From Niveispirillum sp. SYP-B3756 (lineage in GTDB: Bacteria > Pseudomonadota > Alphaproteobacteria > Azospirillales > Azospirillaceae): 64,000 nt of DNA. Location of the stretch: NCBI RefSeq assembly GCF_009495745.1, contig NZ_WIDQ01000001.1:62001-126000 (forward strand). The letters are read 5' to 3'. Shown here piece by piece: positions 42,471-51,505 of this stretch. The notes under the pieces were generated by a model that saw only the letters and a list, made by a program, of their open reading frames with translations, made no database searches and was not told the origin of the DNA. A program made the position numbers and the translations under genes. Position 1 is the first letter of the stretch. Each line of letters opens with the position of its first letter.

Positions 42471-42818
42471 TCAGGCCTTTTTCACAAATTCCGACTTAAG
42501 ATTCATCGCACCGATGCCGTCAATCTTGCAGGAAATATTATGACCGTTGGCCCCGTCCGTCAGGCGGATGCCCTTGACCTTTGTGCCACCCTTCACCACC
42601 AGGGACGAGCCCTTGACCTTCAAGTCCTTGATGACCGTAACGGTGTCACCATCGGCCAGCACATTGCCATTGGCATCGCGGATGACGCCATCCGTCGCCT
42701 CTTCCGTGCCGGCAGCCTCCGGATTCCACTCATGGCCACATTCCGGGCACATCCACAAGCTGCCATCCTGATAGACATGCTCAGACGAGCAGGCGGGACA
42801 CGTCAGTTGATCAGTCAA
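42471..42818 (-). CDS. phnA: PhnA/YjdM-family zinc ribbon protein
   Basis: This protein of 115 residues starts at a TTG codon (GGGAG upstream), giving [20 protein letters not shown]. Two CxxC pairs (CPAC, CPEC) form the zinc ribbon, and the C-terminal part [27 protein letters not shown] is the PhnA domain. Despite the name, it is not the phosphonoacetate hydrolase. A longer reading to an ATG at 42866 is less supported. Confidence 0.88.
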   Translation of the reverse strand: MTDQLTCPACSSEHVYQDGSLWMCPECGHEWNPEAAGTEEATDGVIRDANGNVLADGDTVTVIKDLKVKGSSLVVKGGTKVKGIRLTDGANGHNISCKIDGIGAMNLKSEFVKKA

Positions 42819-43112
42819 GAAAGTTACTCCCACGCGATTGTTGCCAATCCGGCTGACCGGCATCATTCATCTGCTTGGCAAAGAGGACGTCATTTCTATG
42901 ACTGAAGGTGAGATTGGTTCTCCAACCAAAGCTTTCATCACGAAGGCCGCTCACTTGCCGCGCGCAAAACTATGCCAAGTCTGCCCGATCTGTCACCTGT
43001 TTGCAGCGCGGCAAAGCCATGCCAAAATCGGTCGCATTGTGCCGGTAATAGGGACAATACCCCTCGGTTAAACCCAAGAACAGCCCTTGCGAGGCCCGGC
43101 ATGAAGGCGGGC
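42819..43112. other. Gap between phnA and the DUF482 gene, no supported gene
   Basis: A 57-codon reading (42898-43071, plus strand) starts MTEGEIGSPTKAF, with a weak GAGG site, and has a CxxCxxC run. I do not count it as a gene. AGGCCCG / CGGGCCT at about 43093-43115 may be a weak terminator for the DUF482 gene. Nothing else is visible. Confidence 0.45.
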
Positions 43113-44291
43113 CTAGCCTTCCCGCTTGAAGGGACTCTCCGCCATCAGGGCGGTGATTTCCTGCGCCATGGCGGCGCGTTCATTGTCCAGGAAACCGGCC
43201 ACCGCATCGCGCAGACCCGGATGGGTCAGGTGATGCACACTATAGGTTTCCACCGGCAGATAGCCGCGCTGGATTTTATGTTCTCCCTGGGCGCCAGCCT
43301 CTACCCGCGCCAGCCCGCGCTCAATGGCGAAATCCAGCGCGCGATAGTAACAAGCCTCAAAATGCAGGAACGGGTATTCCCCGGCCCCACCCCAGTTGCG
43401 GCCATAAAGCGTGTCGCCACCCAGCAGGTTCAAGGCACCGCCGACCCAGCGCGCGCCCTCGCGCGCCATGACCAGAACCACTTGATCGGCCATCGTCTCA
43501 CCCAAGCGGAAAAAGAACTCCCGCGTCAGATAGGGCCAGCCCCATTTCCGGTCGGAGGTGGCGCGGTATAGCCGGTCGAACGCATCCCAATGTTCCTCGC
43601 GCAGTTCATCCCCGGTCAGGGTGACCAGCGCCAGCCCGCTATCGGCCACCGCCTGGCGCTCCTTGCGCACCGCCTTGCGCTTGCGGGAACTGAACTGGGC
43701 CAGGAAATCATCGAAGCTGCGATAGCCCTGATTGGTCCAATGATATTGGGTGCCGATGCGGCCAAGCCAGCCGCGCTCTGTGAAATCCCGATATTCCGCC
43801 GCTGTCACGAAATTCACATGCACGCCGGAAAGCTCATTATCCTCGGCCAGCCGGCGCAGCCCCGTCATCATCACCGCCGCCGCACCCGGCGGCGCATCGG
43901 CGCGCAGCAGCAGCCGGGGGCCGGTGACGGGGGTGAAGGGAACGGCGGAGAGAAGCTTGGGATAATATTCGCCGCCGGCATTTTCAAAGGCACGCGCCCA
44001 ACCCTGGTCGAAGACATATTCGCCATAGGAATGGGATTTCACATAAAGCGGCATGGCCGCCAGCAGGCGGCCTTCCCCATCGCAAAGCGTCAGGTGACGC
44101 GGCTGCCAGCCGGTATCTCCCCCGACAGAACCGCTTTGTTCGAGAATGCGCAGAAAATCATGGTTGATGAAGGGGTTATCGGCCCCGCCCGGCACACCGG
44201 CGGCGCAGGAGGCCCAGTCGGCAGCGGGAATGTCACGGATACTGTCCACCAGCTTCAGCGTGATGGTGCCGGGGGGCGTGCCTGTTTCCAT
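43113..44291 (-). CDS. DUF482 (FemAB-like) N-acyltransferase
   Basis: This protein of about 392 residues starts METGTPPGTITLKLVDSIRDIPAADWASC, like other DUF482 proteins. It has two GNAT-like halves: FINHDFLRILEQSGS and MPLYVKSHSYGEYVFDQGWARAFE in the first, and VALVMAREGARWVGGALNLLGGDTLYGRNWG in the second. The family is linked to peptidoglycan or to lipid-linked amino acid transfer. GAG stands four bases before the chosen ATG; one at 44303 is also possible. Confidence 0.8.
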   Translation of the reverse strand: METGTPPGTITLKLVDSIRDIPAADWASCAAGVPGGADNPFINHDFLRILEQSGSVGGDTGWQPRHLTLCDGEGRLLAAMPLYVKSHSYGEYVFDQGWARAFENAGGEYYPKLLSAVPFTPVTGPRLLLRADAPPGAAAVMMTGLRRLAEDNELSGVHVNFVTAAEYRDFTERGWLGRIGTQYHWTNQGYRSFDDFLAQFSSRKRKAVRKERQAVADSGLALVTLTGDELREEHWDAFDRLYRATSDRKWGWPYLTREFFFRLGETMADQVVLVMAREGARWVGGALNLLGGDTLYGRNWGGAGEYPFLHFEACYYRALDFAIERGLARVEAGAQGEHKIQRGYLPVETYSVHHLTHPGLRDAVAGFLDNERAAMAQEITALMAESPFKREG

Positions 44292-44379
44292 ATCACTCAA
44301 CATTCCGTCACGTCTGCGACAGACGATATGGCACCAGGGGCTGGCCCGCCAAGGGCCAACCCCTGAAAAGATAATGTTT

Positions 44380-44847
44380 TTACGCCACTTCGAAGATCGC
44401 CTCGACCTCCACAGCCACGCCCAGCGGCAGGGAAGACGCGGAAACGGCGGAGCGGGCGTGGCGGCCGGCATCGCCGAAGACTTCCTGCATCAGCTCCGAG
44501 GCGCCATTGATCACCTTGGGCTGATCATTGAAATCGCCGGTGGAATTGACGAAGCCGACCAGCTTCACCACGCGGGTGATCCGGTCCAGATCGCCATCCA
44601 GTGCTGCCTTGGCCTGGGCGATCAGGTTCAGCGCACAGGTGCGGGCGGCCTCGCGCCCTTCCTCAAGGCTGTAACCGGCACCCAGCTTGCCGACATGGCG
44701 CAGTTCTCCATTCCACAGCGGAATCTGGCCGGAAATGAACAGCTGGTTGCCGGTGCGCACGGCCGGCACATAGGCTGCCACCGGAGCCGCTGCCTTCGGC
44801 AGTTCAATCCCCAGTTCCGCCAGACGCGCATCGATACGACCTGACAT
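44380..44847 (-). CDS. ridA: RidA-family reactive intermediate deaminase
   Basis: This 155-residue protein starts MSGRIDARLAELGIELP, with an ACAGGAGGATTTC ribosome binding site. Core motifs are RTGNQLFISGQIPLWNGEL and GDFNDQPKVINGASELMQEVFGDAGRHARSAVSASSLPLGVAVEVEAIFEVA, including the arginine that binds the imine substrate. Family members hydrolyse reactive enamines from PLP enzymes. Confidence 0.93.
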   Translation of the reverse strand: MSGRIDARLAELGIELPKAAAPVAAYVPAVRTGNQLFISGQIPLWNGELRHVGKLGAGYSLEEGREAARTCALNLIAQAKAALDGDLDRITRVVKLVGFVNSTGDFNDQPKVINGASELMQEVFGDAGRHARSAVSASSLPLGVAVEVEAIFEVA

Positions 44848-44925
44848 GAAATCCTCCTGTATGTTGATTGCTGCTAAATTCCGGCACGCTGGTCCGGCCG
44901 AAACATTGGTTGAGCCTCTGTTTAA

Positions 44926-45060
44926 TACCAAATCCCGGTGAGGAGAACTTACCGGGATTTGGTACGGCGGCGACCGCCGCCGCGCGGCACGTGCCGCGTG
45001 AGCCAAGCCAACGGACGTTGGCCCCGGCGCTTGAGACCGGTGATCGGTTCCGATCACCGG
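44926..45060. repeat. Intergenic cluster of five inverted repeats
   Basis: This 135-base block holds TACCAAATCCCGGT-N11-ACCGGGATTTGGTA (44926-44964), CGGCGG-CGA-CCGCCG (44965-44979), CGCGGCACGTGCCGCG (44983-44998), GCCAACG-GA-CGTTGGC (45007-45022), and CCGGTGATCGG-TT-CCGATCACCGG (45037-45060). All are perfect. The first half matches the element at 63.9 kb (AATACCAA(A)TCCC). It lies between ridA and the glycosyltransferase gene. It is likely a mobile or amplified hairpin element, and could also end transcription. Confidence 0.75.
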
Positions 45061-45110
45061 GACAGGGTATAACGCGGCTGCGGGCCGCCGCGAAAGGCTG
45101 TTCTGTTGTT

Positions 45111-46781
45111 TCAGGGTGCCAATGTATAGAGGTGCAGAACCTCCTTGCGCCCCCGCGAATAGTTGAAGCCAGCCAGTTCCACCAGCAGGCGCGGTGTACG
45201 CCCCTGGGTGGCAAGGCCAGCCATGAAGGCATCCTCCTCCCGCCCCCTGGCCACCAGACCCACGGCGCAGGCGGGATCGGCCAGCAGATGGCCGGCCACC
45301 ATTTCCCCGCCGCCCAACCTTGTATTGGTGCCGATCAGAAACACCATGCTGGGCTCGTTATAGCCGGCCGCCGCCAGCACGGAATGGCCACAGGGCCGCG
45401 TGCGGCTGAAGGCATCGGCCACCTGCGGGCTGAGCCACATCGGTTTCAGCCCTGGCAGGGCTACACCGAACAGCAGCACAAAGGTCGCCACCGCCCCACC
45501 CAGACCAGCCAGCAGCAGCCGGTCACCATCGCCGCGCCGGTCAAACAGGAACATGGCCCCCACTGTCACCAGCACGCCCAGCGCCGCAAGAAGGGCGGTG
45601 AAGACCGGCCCCCCCGTCAATTGAATAGGGAACGCCACCAGCGCGCCGGCAAAACCCAGCCCGACCAGCCCGCCCAGGCCCAGTGCCGCCCGACGCCACC
45701 AGCGGTCACCCGGTACCGACAGCCCATCCACCCGGTCCAGCAAGGCCGCCACCGCCAGCATGGCCACCGCCGGCAGCACCGGCAGCAGGTAATGCGGCAG
45801 CTTGGTCACCACGCCCTCATGGATCACCCAGGTGGGGATAATCCAGGCGGCACAGAAGCGCACGGCATCGATATGCCGGTGCCGCCAGGCCCACGGGATG
45901 GCCGGCAGGGCCAGGAAGGCCCAGGGCCAGAAGGTCAGCCAGAAGGTGGCCAGGAAATAGCCGGGCGGTGCGCCATGGCTTTCCTGCCCGGCATTGGCCT
46001 TGCCGAGAAATTCATGCCCGATGGCATAGCTGAAGAAGGCGCCCTTGGTAACGATGGCAATCGCCACCAGCCAGGGCAGGACCACAGCCAGTAGCAGTGG
46101 CACCCCGAGGAGGGGCCGCAGCCGTTTCAGCCAGCCGGCCCGACGGTCCATGGCCCACAGGGCGGCACAGGCCGTACCCACCACCATGATGATGATCGGC
46201 CCCTTGATCAGAATGCCCAGCCCCAGCGACAGCCAGAACAGCAACACCAGCCCCAGCGGGGCGGCAAATGGCTTTTCCCGGTCCAGATAAAGATGAGCCA
46301 GCACCAACATAGCCCCCAGGATGCAGGCCAGTTGTGCCGCATCGGTTTTCGCCATGCGTGCTTCCACGCCCAGAATGACGCAAGTCGCCATCATCAGACC
46401 GGCGGCCAGCCCCACGGTGGCACCGAACAGTCGCGCGCCAATCCCGGCTGTCAGCAGCACCGAGGCCACCGCCCCGATCAGGGAGGGCACCCGGTACATC
46501 CAGATCGGCGCATCGGCAGCATCGCCGCCCAGCGCCTTTACCGCCACGACCTGCGCCCAATAGATACCCACCGGCTTCTTATGCCGCGCCTCATCCTGGA
46601 AGCGGATATCGACATAATCGCCGGTCTCCAGCATCTGCCGGCTGGCCTGGACATAGCGCGACTCGTCGCGGTCAAAGGGCGGGATACCGGCAAAACCCGG
46701 CAGAAAGGCCGCCAGCGCCACCAGCAGCAGCAGCAGCCAATGGACCGGCAGCAAGACCGCCGGGCGGTAAAGCCTGTTCAT
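45111..46781 (-). CDS. Family 39 (ArnT/PMT-like) membrane glycosyltransferase
   Basis: This 556-residue protein has 11-12 hydrophobic segments. The first periplasmic loop carries FDRDESRYVQASRQMLETGDYVDIRFQDEARHKKPVGIYW, with the Asp-Glu pair typical of PMT/ArnT enzymes. Such enzymes move a sugar from polyprenyl phosphate to lipid A or glycan in the periplasm. It is the third gene of a three-gene module with a GT2 and an LAB_N protein. A four-base overlap joins it to the upstream gene. Confidence 0.88.
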   Translation of the reverse strand: MNRLYRPAVLLPVHWLLLLLVALAAFLPGFAGIPPFDRDESRYVQASRQMLETGDYVDIRFQDEARHKKPVGIYWAQVVAVKALGGDAADAPIWMYRVPSLIGAVASVLLTAGIGARLFGATVGLAAGLMMATCVILGVEARMAKTDAAQLACILGAMLVLAHLYLDREKPFAAPLGLVLLFWLSLGLGILIKGPIIIMVVGTACAALWAMDRRAGWLKRLRPLLGVPLLLAVVLPWLVAIAIVTKGAFFSYAIGHEFLGKANAGQESHGAPPGYFLATFWLTFWPWAFLALPAIPWAWRHRHIDAVRFCAAWIIPTWVIHEGVVTKLPHYLLPVLPAVAMLAVAALLDRVDGLSVPGDRWWRRAALGLGGLVGLGFAGALVAFPIQLTGGPVFTALLAALGVLVTVGAMFLFDRRGDGDRLLLAGLGGAVATFVLLFGVALPGLKPMWLSPQVADAFSRTRPCGHSVLAAAGYNEPSMVFLIGTNTRLGGGEMVAGHLLADPACAVGLVARGREEDAFMAGLATQGRTPRLLVELAGFNYSRGRKEVLHLYTLAP

Positions 46782-47125
46782 TCCGCCACCGCCGCCGTCT
46801 GGCGGGCCGCCGGCACCACCCGGCCCGGCTTGTGCCGGCGGATCAGCACAATATTGCGGGCATAGATGACCAGGGCCGGGATCTGCCCGGCGATGATCAC
46901 GATATCCGGCCGCAAGACGCCATAGATGATCAGCATCAGCCCGCCGCCGAGAGAGAAATACCAGAAAGCCTCAGGCATCACGCTGCGACCGGCCCGTTCA
47001 GAGCTGATCCACTGCACCAGAAAGCGCATCATGAACATGATCTGCGCCGACAGACCGAACAGCACCAGCCAACCCTTGTCGGCAATGGCGGCATTCCACC
47101 ACGCTGCTATATGGGTCCAGATCAT
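46778..47125 (-). CDS. LAB_N (lipid A biosynthesis N-terminal) membrane protein
   Basis: This 115-residue protein has three hydrophobic segments: GWLVLFGLSAQIMFMMRFLVQW, FWYFSLGGGLMLIIYGVLR and VIIAGQIPALVIYARNIVLI. The MRFLVQWISSERAGRSVMPEAFWYFSL stretch is the LAB_N signature. Stand-alone LAB_N proteins commonly accompany polyprenyl-phosphate sugar transfer genes. It overlaps both its neighbours by four bases. Confidence 0.85.
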   Translation of the reverse strand: MIWTHIAAWWNAAIADKGWLVLFGLSAQIMFMMRFLVQWISSERAGRSVMPEAFWYFSLGGGLMLIIYGVLRPDIVIIAGQIPALVIYARNIVLIRRHKPGRVVPAARQTAAVAE

Positions 47126-47886
47126 GCTTGCCCATCCTCCGTCACAGCGCCCGGCACGCTGGTGCGGCGCAACAGCCAGACCACCCCCAGCAGGTCGAAC
47201 AGCCCGACAGCCGCCCGACCCAGATTGGTATATTTTGACCGGCCGGCGACGCGGGCACGGTCATTGATGGCAAGGTTGGCATAGGCCAGCCCCCGCCCCT
47301 TCACCAGGGCGGGCAGGAACCGATGCTGGCTGTCGAAAAATGGCAGTGCCAGGAACAGGTCGCGGCGGATCAGCTTCAACCCGCAGGCCGTATCCGGACA
47401 GGCATCGCGCAGGAAGGCGCGCCGGATGCCATTGCCCAGACGCGAGGTCAGGCGCTTGGCCAATGTGTCATCGCGTCGACGGCGGTTACCAGCCACCAGT
47501 ACCAGATCGGGTTGCCTGTCGCGCTCAGCCAGCAGGCGGGGAATATCGGCCGGATCATTCTGGCGGTCGCCATCAATGGTCACCAGCCACTCCCCCCGCG
47601 CGGCCAGCGCGCCTGTGCGCAGTGCCGCACTCTTGCCGGCACGCCATTGGTGGCGGATCAGCCGCAGGCCCGGATAAAGCCCCTGCACCTCCCGCACCCG
47701 TGCCACCGTCTCGTCGGTGGAACCGTCATCCACCAGCAACAGCTCGAAGGAAGGCGCATCCGGCAATGTCGCATAAATTTCCGCCAGCAAGGGCTGGACA
47801 TTATCCTGCTCGTTCATGAGCGGGATCAATATCGAGAACAAACCCGACCTCCCCTGGGCCGACGGCCCCGCTAGTGCTCCGCACAT
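47122..47886 (-). CDS. Family 2 glycosyltransferase (polyprenyl-phosphate sugar synthase type)
   Basis: This protein of about 254 residues is a DPM1/ArnC-like GT-A enzyme that loads a sugar onto polyprenyl phosphate. It has SGLFSILIPLMNEQDNVQPLLAEI, then the DDGSTDETV and TIDGDRQNDPADIP acidic motifs, and a family C-terminal NDRARVAGRSKYTNLG. No C-terminal membrane anchor is seen. The start is chosen at MCGALAG; an earlier ATG at 48012 gives a poor N-terminus. It is the first gene of the lipid A-type cassette. Confidence 0.85.
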   Translation of the reverse strand: MCGALAGPSAQGRSGLFSILIPLMNEQDNVQPLLAEIYATLPDAPSFELLLVDDGSTDETVARVREVQGLYPGLRLIRHQWRAGKSAALRTGALAARGEWLVTIDGDRQNDPADIPRLLAERDRQPDLVLVAGNRRRRDDTLAKRLTSRLGNGIRRAFLRDACPDTACGLKLIRRDLFLALPFFDSQHRFLPALVKGRGLAYANLAINDRARVAGRSKYTNLGRAAVGLFDLLGVVWLLRRTSVPGAVTEDGQA

Positions 47887-48016
47887 CTGTTTGGGAGTAA
47901 ACCCGCGCCGTCGAAAGGGGAAGTGACTGTTTGTTAACACTGCTGCCCGCTGCCAAGCCACTGCGCGACGGTACATTGTAAATAGCAGTGGGACAAGTTC
48001 ATGCTCGTACAAGCGA

Positions 48017-48042
48017 CAAAATAATCAACGGTGATTATTTTG
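48017..48042. promoter_or_regulatory. AT-rich palindrome upstream of the chemoreceptor
   Basis: CAAAATAATCA-ACGG-TGATTATTTTG is a perfect 11-bp inverted repeat. CAAAATAAT recurs at 48075-48083 and GAAATAATT at 48106-48114. The whole 48010-48155 stretch is AT-rich against a GC-rich background. It probably controls the chemoreceptor gene; the binding protein is unknown. Confidence 0.6.
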
Positions 48043-48155
48043 CATAAATTTTTAACTGGCCAAATATACGCCGGCAAAATAATGTCCATAAAGGAAACTT
48101 CTAGCGAAATAATTGGCATTTTTCCATTTTTGGTTACTTAAGTGGGAGAGTTAAG

Positions 48156-49835
48156 ATGCGCTTGTCCGATTTATCGTTTCGGACCCGGATCATCGGATCC
48201 TTTGGACTGATGCTTGTTGTCACAGCGTTTCTTGGGTTCTTCTCGCTGATGGGCATGTCAGCCATGGGCGAAACGAGCGATGAGGTGATGACGAACACAA
48301 TGCCGTCCGTCGTCGCCAGCAATAAATTGCTGATAAGCGTCCTGCAGCTACGCCGTTATCAGGCCACCGCGATTATTGAAAATGACCCAGAAAAGCTGAA
48401 AGAACATCAAAAAACCATCGCTGAACTGGATAATAATATCATCGAGATACGGAAAGACTACGAGTCCATTGTCGATGACGAACGGGCGGAGATTACGCGT
48501 TTCGATCGGGCCTGGACCCTTTTCCAGCCGAGCAGCAGCGCCATTTTGCAGAAGTTGGGCGATGGCGATACCGCAGCAGCGGTGGCCTTGTTCCAAGGTG
48601 AGAGCCGTACGGCCGTCAATGAAATGTTCACGGCCCTTGACAAGGCTGTCGTGGTGAACGAGGCCGAGGGCGAGGCCGCCCGCCGGAATATGCAAAAAGA
48701 ATGGGATCGCGCCCGCACGGTGGCAATGAGCGCACTTGCCATCGCCCTGGTTCTGGCCGCGGGCATCGGTATCGCCATCACCCGTGCCATCACCGTCCCC
48801 ACCAACCGGCTGACGCAATGCATGTCCCTGCTGAGCCAGAAGCAGCTGGGGACGGAGATTTTCGGCATGGACCGTCAGGATGAGATCGGTTCCATGGCCC
48901 GCGCCGTCCAGGTATTCAAGGAAGGGCTGATCCAGGCCGATGCGCTGGCCGCCGCCCAGGCAGCAGAGGAGGAGGCGAAAAGCCGCCGCGCCGCGCAGAT
49001 CGACCGGCTGATCCAGGCCTTTGACAGCGAATCCGGCGAGACCTTGCGCAACGTCACCGACGCCGCCAACGACCTGGACAGCACCGCCCACACCATGTCG
49101 GCCCTGTCGGAACAGACCAGTCGGCAGGCCGCCGATGCAGCCGCCTCGGCTGAACAGACGACATCGAATGTGGAAACGGTGGCCGCCGCCAGCGAGCAGA
49201 TGGTGGCCAGCATCACCGAGATCAATCAACAGATCTACCGCGCCAAGCAGGTGGCCGGGGAGGCCGCCACCGGGGTGCGCCAGACCGACGAGACGGTCAC
49301 CGGGTTGGCGCAGGCCGCCCAGCGGATCGGTGATGTGGTAGGGCTGATCCAGGCCATCGCCAGCCAGACCAACCTGCTGGCCCTGAACGCCACCATTGAG
49401 GCAGCAAGGGCGGGAGAGGCCGGCAAGGGCTTCGCCGTCGTCGCCTCCGAAGTGAAGAATCTGGCCAGTCAGACGGCCAAGGCGACAGAGGAAATCGCCG
49501 TGCAGATCGCCGCCATCCAGAAGGTTTCCGGCGAAACCTGCAGTGCCATTCAAGCCATTGGCCGCACCATCGACGAGGTGAACGATATCTCCACCTCCAT
49601 CGCCGCCGCCATGGAGGAACAGGGCGCTTCCACGGCGGAGATCAGCCGCAATGTCACCCAGGCCGCGGCCGGCACGCGGAACGTTTCCGGCAATGTCGAC
49701 CAGCTGATGCAGGCTGCATCGGAGTCGGGCGAGGCGGCCGGCCAGGTGCTGATGGCCGCCGCCGGCCTGTCCAGCCAGTCGGACAGCCTGAAACAGGCGG
49801 TGGAACGGTTCCTGACCGCCATCAAGGCTGCCTGA
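48156..49835 (+). CDS. Methyl-accepting chemotaxis protein
   Basis: This 559-residue receptor has a first membrane helix at about residues 10-33, a periplasmic four-helix region (residues 34-190, [20 protein letters not shown]), and a second helix at about 190-212. HAMP ([14 protein letters not shown]) follows. The cytoplasmic signalling tip contains [44 protein letters not shown], the most conserved chemoreceptor segment. There is no C-terminal NWETF pentapeptide. GAGAG is upstream of the ATG. The signal sensed is not known. Confidence 0.95.
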   Translation: MRLSDLSFRTRIIGSFGLMLVVTAFLGFFSLMGMSAMGETSDEVMTNTMPSVVASNKLLISVLQLRRYQATAIIENDPEKLKEHQKTIAELDNNIIEIRKDYESIVDDERAEITRFDRAWTLFQPSSSAILQKLGDGDTAAAVALFQGESRTAVNEMFTALDKAVVVNEAEGEAARRNMQKEWDRARTVAMSALAIALVLAAGIGIAITRAITVPTNRLTQCMSLLSQKQLGTEIFGMDRQDEIGSMARAVQVFKEGLIQADALAAAQAAEEEAKSRRAAQIDRLIQAFDSESGETLRNVTDAANDLDSTAHTMSALSEQTSRQAADAAASAEQTTSNVETVAAASEQMVASITEINQQIYRAKQVAGEAATGVRQTDETVTGLAQAAQRIGDVVGLIQAIASQTNLLALNATIEAARAGEAGKGFAVVASEVKNLASQTAKATEEIAVQIAAIQKVSGETCSAIQAIGRTIDEVNDISTSIAAAMEEQGASTAEISRNVTQAAAGTRNVSGNVDQLMQAASESGEAAGQVLMAAAGLSSQSDSLKQAVERFLTAIKAA

Positions 49836-49872
49836 GTCGATCTGGCTCCCACCCATTCACCCGTACGGCCTG

Positions 49873-50523
49873 CTATTTCCCGCAGGTCGCACGGGTGAAC
49901 TGCACCCCGATGGCATTCATCCGGGCTAGGGCCAGATCCAGCGACCCGTTCATGTCGATGGGACGGCAGGCATCCTCAAATACGATGGGCTGAAAGCCGC
50001 AGCGTGCCGAATCCTCCGCGGAATAGGAGACGCAGTAATCCAGCGCCAGCCCGGCAAAGAACAGCCGGCGGAAGCCGCGTTCCCGGCAATAGCCGGTCAA
50101 CCCGGTCGGGGTGATGCCGTCATTTTCAAAGAAGGCGGAATAGCTGTCGATGGCGGGGCGGAAGCCCTTGCGCACCACCATATCGGCGGCCAGCGTCAGC
50201 AGATCGGGGTGGAATTCCGCCCCCGCCGTGCCCTGCACACAATGGTCGGGCCAAAGGGTCTGGGGGCCATATGGCATCCCAACCATATCATAGGGTGCCC
50301 GGCCGGGATGAACGGAGGCGAAGGAGGAATGGCCCGCCGGGTGCCAATCCTGTGTCAGCACAATCCCCGCCCCCGCCGCCTTGAAGCGGCGGATCAGGTC
50401 ATTGGCCAGCGGCACCACAGCGTCCCCGTCTGGTACGGCCAGTGCCCCGCCGCCACAGAAATCATTCTGGATATCCACCAGCACCAGCAGATCGCCCGCC
50501 TCTGGATCAAGAGTTGTGCGCAT
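49873..50523 (-). CDS. pncA: Nicotinamidase
   Basis: This 216-residue enzyme deamidates nicotinamide for NAD salvage. The catalytic aspartate is in LLVLVDIQNDFCGGGALAVPDGD, the lysine side motif WPDHCVQGTAGAEFH, and the nucleophile in FAGLALDYCVSYSAEDS. Metal ligands lie in TQDWHPAGHSSFAS. I chose MRTTLDPEAG at 50523. It follows the deaminase gene with a 28-base gap. Confidence 0.93.
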   Translation of the reverse strand: MRTTLDPEAGDLLVLVDIQNDFCGGGALAVPDGDAVVPLANDLIRRFKAAGAGIVLTQDWHPAGHSSFASVHPGRAPYDMVGMPYGPQTLWPDHCVQGTAGAEFHPDLLTLAADMVVRKGFRPAIDSYSAFFENDGITPTGLTGYCRERGFRRLFFAGLALDYCVSYSAEDSARCGFQPIVFEDACRPIDMNGSLDLALARMNAIGVQFTRATCGK

Positions 50524-50551
50524 GGCTGCCACCCGTCGTTGCCAAACTCCA

Positions 50552-51052
50552 TCAATAGGGGACACGGTCCGCCTTCACAATCCAGTCATTAAAGACGGAG
50601 AGGGCAGCCTTGCTGGGGCGATGCTGGCAGGGGATGATCCGGGCATCGGGCGGCAACGGCACCTGTTCATAGATCAGCGCATCGTCAAAGCCGATGGCGG
50701 CCGCCTGATCGCGGGTATTGCCATAGACGATACGATCCACCCGCGCCCACAGGGCCGAGGCCAGACACATCGGGCAAGGCTCACAACTGGCATAGAGCGT
50801 GGCCCCCCGCAGATCAAAGCGCGACAGGCGCTGACAGGCGTCCCGGATGGCCACCACCTCGGCATGGGCGGTGGGATCGTTGGTGGAGGTGACGCGGTTC
50901 CAGCCCTGCCCCACCACCTGCCCGTCCAGCACCACCACGGAGCCGAAGGGGCCACCATCGCCAGCCTCCATCCCCTGGCGGGACAACGCGGCCGCCAGGG
51001 TCAGGAAATGCTGGTCCTGGGCATCCGGGTGGTTATCGGCGTGATCGGTCAT
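50552..51052 (-). CDS. Nucleoside/guanine deaminase family zinc enzyme
   Basis: This 166-residue enzyme has the zinc-binding histidine and catalytic glutamate in PTAHAEVVAIRDACQ and the cysteine pair in SCEPCPMCLASALWARV. Together with GNTRDQAAAIGFDDALIYEQVPLP, it resembles guanine deaminase-like proteins more than tRNA-editing TadA. Its start MTDHADNH has GGGAACC upstream. It is next to pncA, which would make both part of base/nicotinamide salvage. Confidence 0.88.
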   Translation of the reverse strand: MTDHADNHPDAQDQHFLTLAAALSRQGMEAGDGGPFGSVVVLDGQVVGQGWNRVTSTNDPTAHAEVVAIRDACQRLSRFDLRGATLYASCEPCPMCLASALWARVDRIVYGNTRDQAAAIGFDDALIYEQVPLPPDARIIPCQHRPSKAALSVFNDWIVKADRVPY

Positions 51053-51126
51053 CGGGGTTCCCTTGCTATGCGTCGCCGCAGCTTCATCCAAGGCTACCCT
51101 CCAATCAACCGCTCACGCCAGCGGCA

Positions 51127-51279
51127 TCAGATGCGCCCCATCAACAACAGGATCAGCAGCACCACGACCACCACCGTCAGCAGCCCGCTGGGCCCATAGC
51201 CCCAGGCACGGGAATGCGGCCAGGCCGGCAGCGCGCCGATCAGGATGAGAATCAGGACGATCAACAGGATGGTGGTCAT
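51127..51279 (-). CDS. DUF3309 small hydrophobic protein
   Basis: These 50 residues (MTTILLIVLILILIG start, then ALPAWPHSRAWGYGPSG, then a second hydrophobic run ending MGRI) match the DUF3309 family. Two membrane helices are separated by an LPAWPHSRxWGYGPSG loop. It is too short for automatic ORF lists. AAGGAG is 11 bases upstream of the ATG. Function unknown; family members often lie near stress genes. Confidence 0.85.
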   Translation of the reverse strand: MTTILLIVLILILIGALPAWPHSRAWGYGPSGLLTVVVVVLLILLLMGRI

Positions 51280-51505
51280 GGCCCGGCGGCTCCTTCTTAT
51301 CGTTCAGTGCCCAGCGGCTATGTTTGCTGAACGCTCTGGTGCCGCCAGCGCTCCCGCCTGCGGTGGGATTAACCCGCACGAATGCCGCAGATGGCTGATA
51401 ATACCCGAAAGGGCGATGGGGATTGACGGAACCGCTGCCAACCGCTTTGCTGCACTGGTACCGGCGCCCATGCCGGCACCTTTGCAACCTTTTGGACCAT
51501 GCATC

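Noticed and set aside
42898-43071. A 57-codon plus-strand reading with CxxCxxC
   Set aside because: Weak ribosome binding site, no family, and no codon pattern support.
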